Shown here: one piece after another, positions 47,447 to 56,141 of the stretch | Layout of the letters: each line of letters opens with the position of its first letter | Numbering within the stretch: position 1 is the stretch's first letter | Assembly: GCA_030998225.1 (NCBI GenBank) | Contig: JAPYXD010000710.1 | Span: 32,565,501 to 32,629,500 of the forward strand | DNA length: 64,000 nucleotides | Source of the DNA: Diplolepis rosae | Taxonomy: Eukaryota > Arthropoda > Insecta > Hymenoptera > Diplolepididae | Direction: 5' to 3' | Made by a program: the position numbers and the translations under genes | The notes under the pieces: model-generated | Told to the model about the DNA's origin: nothing | Seen by the model: the letters and a program-made list of their open reading frames with translations, nothing else | Database searches by the model: none

Positions 47447-50400
47447 AATATAGAAGAAGATGGAGTATTGGGATCAGAATTTTTTCAAGATAATAGAGTG
47501 AATATAAACTATACTTCAAAATGCTTAGAAATTGAGAACCACTGTTACCCTTTTAAATCTACCAATACATTTACTATTCCAGCTCGAACAGTTACAACAT
47601 TTTATGTTAATATAAAAGATACAGAAAAGAGTGAAGGGTATGTACCTCGATTACATATCCAAGATGGCGTCTACGTAGGTGACGCAGTTGTAAAAAATCA
47701 CAGAGGAAAAGCTTATTTAAAATTTGCAAACACAAATGAAATCCCAATTACATTATCCGTCCCATTAGTTAATTTAGAAGACTTTGAAGAACAAGAATGC
47801 TATAAACAAATTGAAAATTTAATTAATTTCAAACAAACAAATAACGAAGATTTATCAAGTAAAATATTAAATAACTTTTTAAAAACTGACAATTCTCTAA
47901 TTAACTCATGCAAATTTTATAATGTAACAGACGAAGACAGAGTAGAATGTATTAAAAAACTTCTTCGATTAGACCATTTAAATCAAGATGAATATGAACA
48001 TGTAGAAAAATTAATTAAAAATAATGCAGACAGATTTCAAATCCCAGGAGAACCACTTGAAGCTACTAATGTATTACAACATTCAATTCCAACTGTAGAT
48101 GACGCTCCAATTTTTTCAAGACAATATAGATTTCCCCCAGTTCACAAGGAAGAAATTACAAGACAAGTCGATGAATTATTAAAAAATAAAATAATCAAGC
48201 CCTCACAATCACCATATAACACTCCAGTATGGATAGTTCCTAAAAAACCTGATTCTCAAGGAAAAATAAAATGGAGAATGGTTCTTGATTTTCGTAAATT
48301 AAATGAAAAAACAATTGGCGATTCGTATCCTTTACCTAATATAAACGATATACTTGATTCTCTAGGATCAGCAAAATATTTTTCAGTGTTTGATTTAGCT
48401 ACCGGTTTTCACCATATAAAAATGGATCCAAAAGACTCGCATAAAACCGCGTTTTCTACACCTCACGGTCATTACGAATTCGATAGAATGCCTTTCGGTT
48501 TAAAAACTGCACCTGCCACATTTCAAAGATTAATGGATTTAACATTAACTGGATTAATAGGAACGGAACTTTTTGTATATCTCGATGACATAGTTATATA
48601 TGCAAATACTCTAGAAGAGCACGAAATTAAATTTAACAATTTAGCAGAAAGACTTAGAAAAACAAATCTTCACTTACAACCAGACAAATGCGAATTTTTA
48701 CGACCTGAAGTAGGATATTTAGGTCATATAATTGATAAAAATGGAGTACGTCCAGATCCAAAAAAGATAATAGCTGTAAAAAACTTTCCAGTCCCAAAAA
48801 CACAGAAAAATGTTAAACAATTTTTAGGCTTAGCAGGATATTATAGACGATTTATTGATGGATTTTCAAAAATTGCAAGTCCTTTAAATCAACTTCTGAA
48901 AAAAGATACACCTTTTAATTGGACAGAAAAACAACAAGCAGCTTTCGAAATTTTAAAAGCAAAATTATGTGAAGAACCACTTTTACAACGACCTGATTTT
49001 TCTCAACCTTTTATACTCACAACAGATGCCTCAGGATTTGCAATAGGAGGTATTTTATCACAAGGTAAAATAGGTAAAGATAAGCCAATAGCATATGCTT
49101 CACGTAGTCTAAGTGATACTGAGAAAAAATATGATACATATGAGAAAGAAGCTCTTGCTATAATATTTTGTGTAACTCATTTTCGTCCTTATTTGTATGG
49201 GAGAAAATTTACTTTAGTGACTGATCACAAACCTCTAGTTTGGTTTCAAAATTCTAAAGACCCTTGTTCACGAGTTTCACGTTGGAGACTGAAACTCGCA
49301 GAATATGATTTTGATGTAATTTACAAAGCAGGAAAAATGAATGTAAATGCAGACGCTCTCTCAAGAAACCCTATTGATGATAACAAAGAGAAATCAAGAT
49401 ATTTACAAGTTGACGCCAATGATACTTTTATGACTTCCCAAGAAAAAATGTTTTCGAAGAAAACTTTTACAAGAAAAAAACAAGAAAACTCTAAAAATGA
49501 GGTAAGACCTTCAAAACGAAGAAACTTGAATCCAGAAATCGTACCAGACGACGTAGATCGTTTTAGCGAAATTTCGGAAGCCCAAATATTAAATATCGAC
49601 TCAAAAATCCCAGAATATTTCCAGGAATTTCTTAGTGAAGAATTATTTAGTGAGATTGGTAAGAATATTTTAAAATACACAAATTTATTCAAAAATATGG
49701 CTTCAAGACTTATTTTTATGACAATATTTTTATTAAGTCCAGTGTTTTCCAAAAAATACGAAAATTTATCATGGAAAACTATTACTACGAGAGCTCAAAA
49801 GAGAATAGAGCAAGAAAAAGCAAAAAATTTGAATCGAAACGAAACTCAAGAAAAATTAGACGAAAATTTTTCTTCTAAACCTCTTATGAAAAAACCACGA
49901 GGTAGGCCAATGAAAAATCTACTTACAAATTTGAAAAATATTCCCTCTCAAACAAAAAGAAAGAGAGGTAGGCCAAGAAAACAAATGTTTGAAAACGAAT
50001 TACCAGAAATAAATGTGCAAAAGGGAAGCCGAACAAAAGTAGAATCAGATTCCGACTCTGATCCTGATTATTTAGATTATTTGAAACAAACTCAAGCCAA
50101 AAATAAAAAGAAGAAGAATGCCAAGAAGCCAAAAAATATTAATGAATTTGAAAGTGAAGAAAGTGAGAATTATTTTTCAACCTCAGAAGATGAAATCAAC
50201 GACATTGAAACCTCACACGAAGGAAATGACGGAGAAAATTATGAAGAAAATTGGGAAGAGAATTTTGCAGATGATCTTGAAGACGATTTTGAAAAGAATT
50301 TCGAACAGAATTTTGAAGAAAATTTTGAAGACAATCTTGAGGAAAATTTTGATGAGAAGTTTGAAGAAAACCAAGAAGAAAAATTGGAAGAAGAATTTGA

Positions 50401-52027
50401 AGAGCCTTATTTTGAAGAAAATTTGAGATTAAACCGAAGATCTCAAATAAATTGTGAAAAAATCGATAAAGATCATGATAATTATAATCGTCCACCCCCA
50501 GAACCTCCTCCTATAAACTCTCAAACAGAAAAAATTATAACAAAGAAAAATTTAGTTGAATGTCGCGATCAATTAACTATGCGAAAAGATAATTATGCAT
50601 ATTTTGTTACAACAAATGGAACTCCTCGCGACAACGGATCAAAAATTTTAGAAAAACGTGAAACTTTACCAAAATTTAAAAATTTACAAAAGGGGATAGC
50701 AAAAGAGATTAAAAAAGGAAACTACTACCACTTTGCACTTCCAATTGAAGAAGAAACTAAAGATAATTTATCTGAAACTTTAAATAATATAAAATTATCA
50801 ATTCATTCATTACATGAATTATCTCAAAAATTTAAATTACGATCTATTAGTATATCAAAAACTTCCAGAATTAATCATATACCTTGGGAAGAAGTGAAAT
50901 CAATTTTCGATTCAATTTTTTCAAATTCAACTACAAAAATTATAGTTTGCAATGGAATAACGCAATATCCAACAAAGGAACAACGAACTCATTTAATTGA
51001 AGAAGCTCACTCCTCAGCATTAGGAGGCCATAAAGGCGTTACAAAAACTTATAGCCGAATTCGCCAAAAATTTTTTTGGGAAAATATGAAAGTAGACATT
51101 CAAAAATATATTCAAGGCTGTTTACAATGTCAACTGAAAAAATTAATCAGAGTCAAAACAAAAAACCCTATGGTAATCACTGACACACCCACTACTGCTT
51201 TTGAAAAAATATCAATGGACATTGTTGGTCCACTACCTGAAACAAAATCTGGTAACTTATATATTCTAACGATACAAGATAATTTTACCAAATATTCTTT
51301 AGCAATACCTCTTCCTAATCACCAAGCTAGTACGATAGCAGATGCTTTCGTGAAAAAATTTATTTGCATATTTGGATCACCGAAAGGAGTACTTACTGAC
51401 CAAGGCAGAGATTTTTTAAGTAATTTATTAAAAAGATTGGCAAAACGTTTTAGAATTAAACAATTTCGTACCACAGCATTTCACCCTCAATCAAACGGGT
51501 CATTAGAACGTTCACATCATGTTTTAGGAGAATATCTCAAACAATTTGTTGCAAAAAATTCAGAATGGGATGATTGGCTTGAACTAGCAATGTTCTCATA
51601 TAATACTAGTGTACATGAAGGCACAAAATACACACCCTATGAATTGGTTTTTGGTAAACTAGCTCGTGAACCTTCCAGTGAACCTTTATCACAACAAGAA
51701 AAATTACAAACATATGACGATTATTTAATTAATTTCGTAACACAACTACATGAAATGCGAACACAAGCAAGAGAAAATCTTCTTTCAGCAAAAGAAAAAT
51801 CGAAATTATATTATGACAAAAAAATAAGTCCTTTAGAAGTAAAAATTGGAGATTACGTGTTTTTATTAAAAGGAGGAAAAATTAAAAAACTTGACAGCCA
51901 TTATACAGGGCCTTATGAAATATTGGAAGTGTTAGGAAAAGGGAATGTCAAAATAAGCTATAAAGGCAAACCTACTGTTGTCCACATTAATAGACTAAAA
52001 CGCTCACATGTGCAAGTACAAAAGTAA
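47447..52027 (+). CDS. Pol polyprotein: RT, RNase H, AT-hook/acidic insert, integrase (Metaviridae)
   Basis: Residue numbers count from TTG 47468 as 1; the frame is open from 47447 and the first residues resemble a protease C terminus, with no catalytic DTG. RT: FDRMPFGLKTAPATFQ and YLDD (371-374). RNase H: D520, E561, D586, D629. Residues 640-1150 form an unusual insert: a hydrophobic segment (744-760), two AT-hooks RGRP (811-814 and 833-836), an acidic EENF-type repeat (924-988) and PPPEPPP (1009-1015). Integrase: H1181, H1188, C1218, C1221; D1251, D1311, E1347 (35 residues between the last two); GPY/F motif at 1479. All catalytic residues are present. There is no obvious start codon, so expression may need a fusion or a helper. 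Confidence 0.93.
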   Translation, partial: NIEEDGVLGSEFFQDNRVNINYTSKCLEIENHCYPFKSTNTFTIPARTVTTFYVNIKDTEKSEGYVPRLHIQDGVYVGDAVVKNHRGKAYLKFANTNEIPITLSVPLVNLEDFEEQECYKQIENLINFKQTNNEDLSSKILNNFLKTDNSLINSCKFYNVTDEDRVECIKKLLRLDHLNQDEYEHVEKLIKNNADRFQIPGEPLEATNVLQHSIPTVDDAPIFSRQYRFPPVHKEEITRQVDELLKNKIIKPSQSPYNTPVWIVPKKPDSQGKIKWRMVLDFRKLNEKTIGDSYPLPNINDILDSLGSAKYFSVFDLATGFHHIKMDPKDSHKTAFSTPHGHYEFDRMPFGLKTAPATFQRLMDLTLTGLIGTELFVYLDDIVIYANTLEEHEIKFNNLAERLRKTNLHLQPDKCEFLRPEVGYLGHIIDKNGVRPDPKKIIAVKNFPVPKTQKNVKQFLGLAGYYRRFIDGFSKIASPLNQLLKKDTPFNWTEKQQAAFEILKAKLCEEPLLQRPDFSQPFILTTDASGFAIGGILSQGKIGKDKPIAYASRSLSDTEKKYDTYEKEALAIIFCVTHFRPYLYGRKFTLVTDHKPLVWFQNSKDPCSRVSRWRLKLAEYDFDVIYKAGKMNVNADALSRNPIDDNKEKSRYLQVDANDTFMTSQEKMFSKKTFTRKKQENSKNEVRPSKRRNLNPEIVPDDVDRFSEISEAQILNIDSKIPEYFQEFLSEELFSEIGKNILKYTNLFKNMASRLIFMTIFLLSPVFSKKYENLSWKTITTRAQKRIEQEKAKNLNRNETQEKLDENFSSKPLMKKPRGRPMKNLLTNLKNIPSQTKRKRGRPRKQMFENELPEINVQKGSRTKVESDSDSDPDYLDYLKQTQAKNKKKKNAKKPKNINEFESEESENYFSTSEDEINDIETSHEGNDGENYEENWEENFADDLEDDFEKNFEQNFEENFEDNLEENFDEKFEENQEEKLEEEFEEPYFEENLRLNRRSQINCEKIDKDHDNYNRPPPEPPPINSQTEKIITKKNLVECRDQLTMRKDNYAYFVTTNGTPRDNGSKILEKRETLPKFKNLQKGIAKEIKKGNYYHFALPIEEETKDNLSETLNNIKLSIHSLHELSQKFKLRSISISKTSRINHIPWEEVKSIFDSIFSNSTTKIIVCNGITQYPTKEQRTHLIEEAHSSALGGHKGVTKTYSRIRQKFFWENMKVDIQKYIQGCLQCQLKKLIRVKTKNPMVITDTPTTAFEKISMDIVGPLPETKSGNLYILTIQDNFTKYSLAIPLPNHQASTIADAFVKKFICIFGSPKGVLTDQGRDFLSNLLKRLAKRFRIKQFRTTAFHPQSNGSLERSHHVLGEYLKQFVAKNSEWDDWLELAMFSYNTSVHEGTKYTPYELVFGKLAREPSSEPLSQQEKLQTYDDYLINFVTQLHEMRTQARENLLSAKEKSKLYYDKKISPLEVKIGDYVFLLKGGKIKKLDSHYTGPYEILEVLGKGNVKISYKGKPTVVHINRLKRSHVQVQK

Positions 52028-52275
52028 ATAAATAAAAATAGAAACAAAATATCTGTACCTTAATTATAAAAAAAAAAATATATATATATATATTTATATA
52101 TATATATACATATACAACTTAAATAAGATATAGAAATTTTATTTTGTCGATAAATAGTAAAAGTATAAAAAATAAAATTTTTTTTTTGGTTATGAAAATA
52201 TATGTTTTATATATAAAATAAAAAATATATATAAAACAAAATAAAAATGAATTTTCAGACATAACACATTATTCC
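52028..52275 (+). other. pol-CARD intergenic, (TA)n-rich
   Basis: About 250 bp of AT-only sequence with a TATA microsatellite (52078-52112), ending in the acceptor before the CARD ORF. Confidence 0.5.
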
Positions 52276-52282
52276 AGATATA

Positions 52283-52564
52283 ATGGAACAAATTCATCGC
52301 AAACGCATAGATGATCTCATTGAAATAGTTCCCTGTTTTATCGACATGGTAGCTCTCTGGCCATACTTAATTCAAACTGGAATTTTTAAGAAAGACGACT
52401 GCAATATCCCCACATGGAACAGAAATCTAAACAATCCAGAAATAATAAAAGACATTTTTTCAACAATCAAAACAAGAGGACCGGACGCATACAAAAATTT
52501 AATTCTCAGTTTACGGCTATCAAATCACATTGTCATAGCCGACATGTTGGATATAATGAACTAG
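52283..52564 (+). CDS. CARD-only protein (93 residues)
   Basis: The whole 93-residue ORF fits a caspase-recruitment domain. It has helices with ELIE-like and PYLIQTGIF segments (a 'length-of-one-helix, then GIF/GIL' turn), then II..IF..IKTRGPDAY (54-70) and a last helical block NLILSLRLSNHIVIADML (72-89). The RGP-AY block is typical of CARDs of insect initiator caspases. There is no protease or other domain. An acceptor TTCCAG lies 5 nt before the ATG. A CARD-only protein can interfere with apoptosome-caspase contact; blocking host-cell death is my inference. It lies just before the env1 ORF and overlaps its open frame but not its likely start. Confidence 0.75.
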   Translation: MEQIHRKRIDDLIEIVPCFIDMVALWPYLIQTGIFKKDDCNIPTWNRNLNNPEIIKDIFSTIKTRGPDAYKNLILSLRLSNHIVIADMLDIMN

Positions 52565-52683
52565 GAACGCAAAATACAAAAAGTAAATCAATAACTTCAA
52601 AAATATACATATTTAATGATAAAACATTTTCCTATTCTTATATTACAAAGCAAGCTGCTAATTGGAACCTCCTTTTTCCAGAG

Positions 52684-54714
52684 ATGGGATTACGAGGCTT
52701 CCTTTTGGCACTGCTCACTTGCAACTTCAACTATATAACAACAGTCTACGCCATCATAGGATTCGATTGCGGTTCAAATCAATCAAATATTACGACATTA
52801 TCTTTACTAGAGGTAGGAGAATGTGATCTACCTCGATCTCAAGTACATGTTGAAAGAACTTATATACAACTTTTACAATTAACTGGATTTTCAAATACAA
52901 AAGTAATACAATGCAAAATAGAAATTCGACGCGCCATCTCTCATTGTGGTATGCATTCTCACAGTTCCATAGTAGCAAATGGCCACAGTGAATATATACA
53001 TGATGTTACACGAGATCAATGTAATCAAATGCACACAATAGGAACATTTTTAGTAACCCCTTCTCTTCAGATATCAAAGTTAAAAGTAAATGAAACTTCA
53101 TTTCATAGCGTTACTTTAGCAGGTTCTGTAACACCTAATGGAGACTGTACTGGTACACAATTTTCTGACCCATACGGAACATGGAATAATGTCGTAGTCC
53201 AAGCAATATTCAAAATAACTTTACAAGAACATTACGCGACTATTCATTTAAATTCAAATAAAATTCAATTAGGATCTGGAATAATATGCACACTTTCAGA
53301 CACATTCTGTACTGACGTAGAATATGGACAAACATTCTGGGATACATTACCTAATGACGTATGTAATTTTAACAAATATGAAATTATTTATGAAGGACCA
53401 GCAAATAAGACCTATGACAACACGACAGACAATTCTGAAACCTTTTATTCTTTAACGACTGAGGATATAACTTTCGTACTAGCTGAAAAAACAAGAAAAC
53501 CAGTTTGCAGTTACGTTTTAATACAAACCGAACATCCAAAATTATTAATTTTTGAAACCAGACCTGGAAATTCATTTTTAGAAAATAAACATTTAGAAGT
53601 TCAAAATATGGACATTTTCACATACGTCAATTCTAAATTTATATATGTAGAACGACACATACGCACTGAAGTAAATAGACTTTATCACGATGTTCTTACT
53701 CAACGATGCATACTTGAACAGCAAGTTTTTAGAAATACATTAACCTTAGCAACCCAATCACCAGACGAATTTGCATATCATTTAATGAAAGGCCCAGGAT
53801 ATATGTCAGTAATTGCAGGAGAAGTAGTACATATCGTAAAATGTATACCGGTTGAAGTAAAATATCGCAAAACTGAAGAATGTTATCTACAACTACCAAT
53901 ATTTAGAGGAAATCAATCCTTTTTCCTTTCTCCACGAACTCATATATTAACAAAATCAGGTATCCAAACAAATTGCAATTCTTTCCTTCCACCAATGTAC
54001 CTTTTTGGAGAAACCTGGTACAAATTACTTCCAAATCCTGTCGAATCCATAGCACCAACTATAGTTAAACCTCTCACAAAAGCAACCTGGAAATACACAA
54101 ATCCTTCATCCTTAGCAACAAGTGGCATTTATTCTCAATCTGATCTTGATAAACTGCGAGATCATATTATGTTTCCAGCAGAAAAACCAATGATTCTAAA
54201 TTCTTTAGCTAGAGAAATAACAGGACATCCAACTATTAATCAAGGAATATCATTAACGAATTTATTTAATGAAGATGTAATTGATAAAATTGCTGAATCC
54301 GCATGGGGTAGATTTTGGACAATTTTTACAAGTTTTGGAACTACTAGTGCAGGCCTAATTGGATTAATAATAATAATTAGAGGGATTAAATTGATAGCTG
54401 ATACCATTATTCATGGATATGCGCTACACAGATTATTTGGATGGTCTCTCCATCTACTAGGCGCCTTCTGGGATTCGGTCACTAACCTCTTATTACACTT
54501 AGGTACCCATCGACCTTCTGGACCTCCTGCTGAGAGTCATCAAGAACTGCTAACAGCTTCAGCACCACAAAGCTCGAAAGAGGCACCTAAAAGTCCATCG
54601 TATTACGCAAACACTACTTCAGGTAAAGATCACAATAATACAAACACAACTCTTTATCCTCACTCTGAATTAAAAGAAGAACTTAGTAGAACCCACTACT
54701 CTATCCAAATCTAA
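52684..54714 (+). CDS. Env1: chuvirus-like (G-type) membrane glycoprotein
   Basis: The frame is open from 52414, but the likely start is ATG 52684, two bases after the acceptor TTTTTCCAG. The product is 676 residues. A signal peptide (MGLRGFLLALLT...YA) is followed by GFDCGSNQSNIT (26-37), resembling the N terminus of glycoproteins of chuvirus-like negative-strand viruses. There are many Cys and several N-glycosylation sites. A C-terminal transmembrane segment (about 551-573) is followed by a second hydrophobic/amphipathic stretch and a hydrophilic tail of about 70 residues. Such G genes are known as captured env genes in LTR elements. No frameshift or stop interrupts it. Family assignment is from motif impression, not a search. 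Confidence 0.7.
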   Translation: MGLRGFLLALLTCNFNYITTVYAIIGFDCGSNQSNITTLSLLEVGECDLPRSQVHVERTYIQLLQLTGFSNTKVIQCKIEIRRAISHCGMHSHSSIVANGHSEYIHDVTRDQCNQMHTIGTFLVTPSLQISKLKVNETSFHSVTLAGSVTPNGDCTGTQFSDPYGTWNNVVVQAIFKITLQEHYATIHLNSNKIQLGSGIICTLSDTFCTDVEYGQTFWDTLPNDVCNFNKYEIIYEGPANKTYDNTTDNSETFYSLTTEDITFVLAEKTRKPVCSYVLIQTEHPKLLIFETRPGNSFLENKHLEVQNMDIFTYVNSKFIYVERHIRTEVNRLYHDVLTQRCILEQQVFRNTLTLATQSPDEFAYHLMKGPGYMSVIAGEVVHIVKCIPVEVKYRKTEECYLQLPIFRGNQSFFLSPRTHILTKSGIQTNCNSFLPPMYLFGETWYKLLPNPVESIAPTIVKPLTKATWKYTNPSSLATSGIYSQSDLDKLRDHIMFPAEKPMILNSLAREITGHPTINQGISLTNLFNEDVIDKIAESAWGRFWTIFTSFGTTSAGLIGLIIIIRGIKLIADTIIHGYALHRLFGWSLHLLGAFWDSVTNLLLHLGTHRPSGPPAESHQELLTASAPQSSKEAPKSPSYYANTTSGKDHNNTNTTLYPHSELKEELSRTHYSIQI

Positions 54715-54724
54715 CATCTTCAGA

Positions 54725-55462
54725 ATGTCGCATGTTCCTTTTACAACCTTACTAAACAAAATTATTCAACAAAGAGGAGATCCACCCCTGATTTATGAGA
54801 TACTCATTGAACAAACCAATAATAATGAATGTCTATTTCACGTTAATTTACAATATAAAAATTTTATAATAATGAATAGTGGCAAAGATAAAGAAAATGT
54901 AAAGCAAAAGGTAGCACAAAATTTATATAATGCCTTAATTAATGAATCAAAGGAAACAAATCAAAACGTCCAACCAAACTCTATTAGTAAAAATTGCAAA
55001 AAATTAAACGAAATTTGCACTGAAAATAAATTTGAGTATCCAAAATATACAGTATTACGAATAAAAACCTCATCAAAAGACTCAACATACATAGCAATTT
55101 GTTTCATTAATAACATTAAACAAATAGGAATAGCAAACTCAATAAAAACAGCTAAGGATTTTGCTGCCATAAAAGTTATTAATTCTCTTTCGCATAAAGA
55201 CGAGAAATGTGAACTACGTTTGATAAACTCACTAGAACATTTGCATGTAACAATTCAAGAATCATCTATAAACGATCCAAAACCTTCAACGAGTAGCCAA
55301 ATAACAAAACCTATTACTTCAAATAACTATCGTGATAAAAATACAAATTCATATAAAATGAAAACAAATAATAATCATACTGCATCATCTTTCTCTACGA
55401 AAAGCTTTAAAAAATGTTTTAAATGCGGATATAGACCTCCCAACCAGTACAATAAATTCTAA
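54725..55462 (+). CDS. tandem dsRNA-binding-domain protein with half zinc knuckle
   Basis: 245 residues. dsRBD1 is at about 5-73 (TLLNKIIQQRGDPPLIYE, CLFHVNLQYKN, then the basic helix VKQKVAQNLYNAL). dsRBD2 is at about 91-156 (KLNEICTENKFEYPKYTV, then KTAKDFAAIKVINSL). A Ser/Thr/Asn-rich linker leads to C231-x2-C234 near the C terminus, the first half of a CCHC knuckle, after which the frame ends. The N-terminal contact Lys cluster of dsRBD1 is less basic than usual. An acceptor CTTCAG lies one base before ATG, 8 nt after env1 ends. The expected role is binding dsRNA or small RNAs, perhaps suppressing RNAi (inference). Confidence 0.75.
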   Translation: MSHVPFTTLLNKIIQQRGDPPLIYEILIEQTNNNECLFHVNLQYKNFIIMNSGKDKENVKQKVAQNLYNALINESKETNQNVQPNSISKNCKKLNEICTENKFEYPKYTVLRIKTSSKDSTYIAICFINNIKQIGIANSIKTAKDFAAIKVINSLSHKDEKCELRLINSLEHLHVTIQESSINDPKPSTSSQITKPITSNNYRDKNTNSYKMKTNNNHTASSFSTKSFKKCFKCGYRPPNQYNKF

Positions 55463-55499
55463 TATAAACATTCCATACCGATTCAGGAAATCAACTGCA

Positions 55500-56060
55500 A
55501 TGGAGCATTACTACGACGAGCCTACACACGTACCAAGTTACCCAAAAAAGAAATACAGAACAGACTCCATGGGATTTTTAAATCATGTAGAAATTTTAAG
55601 AAACTTCACGATAAAATATGGACTGCCGTTACCGCAATATACAGTCTATCCTGATCCGAATTCGAAAACAAACTCATTTTTTCTCGCACAAATTAATATA
55701 AATGAACATTTCGTTATACAAGCCGGCCCTACTAGTGAATTAGCAGAAAATAGAGCAGCTTTAAAATTATTATTACTACTAATAAGATCATATGATCTCT
55801 GCGACGAAAAATTTTATAATAATGATGATAAAAAAAGGCAAAAAACCAAAAATCAAAGTATTCAAACCGATCCAAGACCAAAATTAATACCTTGGGAAAA
55901 TTCCTGTAGATTTTGTAACACTCAAATGCATGCTACAAAAGAGTGCCGTAGACGAAATATTTTTAAGGTAGACAAATCAACCCAATCCCCCCTCCAGTTC
56001 CACCAAGAAACTCCTCAACATTTAGTAGACTTTTTTCCCCTTTTCTCCAAAAACTTCTAG
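55500..56060 (+). CDS. single dsRBD plus CCHC zinc-knuckle protein
   Basis: 186 residues. The dsRBD lies at 27-95 (FLNHVEILRNFTIKYGLPLP, SFFLAQININEHFV, ELAENRAALKLLLLLI). A complete CCHC knuckle sits at C136, C139, H144, C149 (CX2CX4HX4C), as in retroviral nucleocapsids. A TTCAG acceptor at 55482-55486 precedes the ATG by 13 nt. The domain pair suggests descent from the same ancestor as the two other dsRBD ORFs of the element. It may act as RNAi suppressor or as a nucleocapsid-like RNA chaperone. Confidence 0.75.
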   Translation: MEHYYDEPTHVPSYPKKKYRTDSMGFLNHVEILRNFTIKYGLPLPQYTVYPDPNSKTNSFFLAQININEHFVIQAGPTSELAENRAALKLLLLLIRSYDLCDEKFYNNDDKKRQKTKNQSIQTDPRPKLIPWENSCRFCNTQMHATKECRRRNIFKVDKSTQSPLQFHQETPQHLVDFFPLFSKNF

Positions 56061-56141
56061 ACCTAAATCCAACCATATGTAAACATCCTATTTTATCCAA
56101 TATTAATCCTACTTTTCTTTTTCAGCCTTCCGAGAAGCCTA

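Noticed and set aside
49321..49752. 143-residue minus-strand ORF
   Set aside because: Antisense to the Pol insert, with no own signals; caused by AT-rich codon use.
50118..50426. 102-residue Lys/Ile-rich plus-strand ORF
   Set aside because: It is another frame of the acidic-repeat part of Pol; its repeats only mirror the EENF-type coding repeat.
47468..52027. BEL/Pao assignment of the element
   Set aside because: YLDD, the RT block FDRMPFGLKTAPATFQ, the GPY/F motif and a 4-bp target duplication indicate Ty3/Gypsy (Metaviridae).
52414..52683. N-terminal 90 residues of the open frame before Env1
   Set aside because: They overlap the CARD ORF out of frame; a strong acceptor and a signal peptide start lie at 52684.
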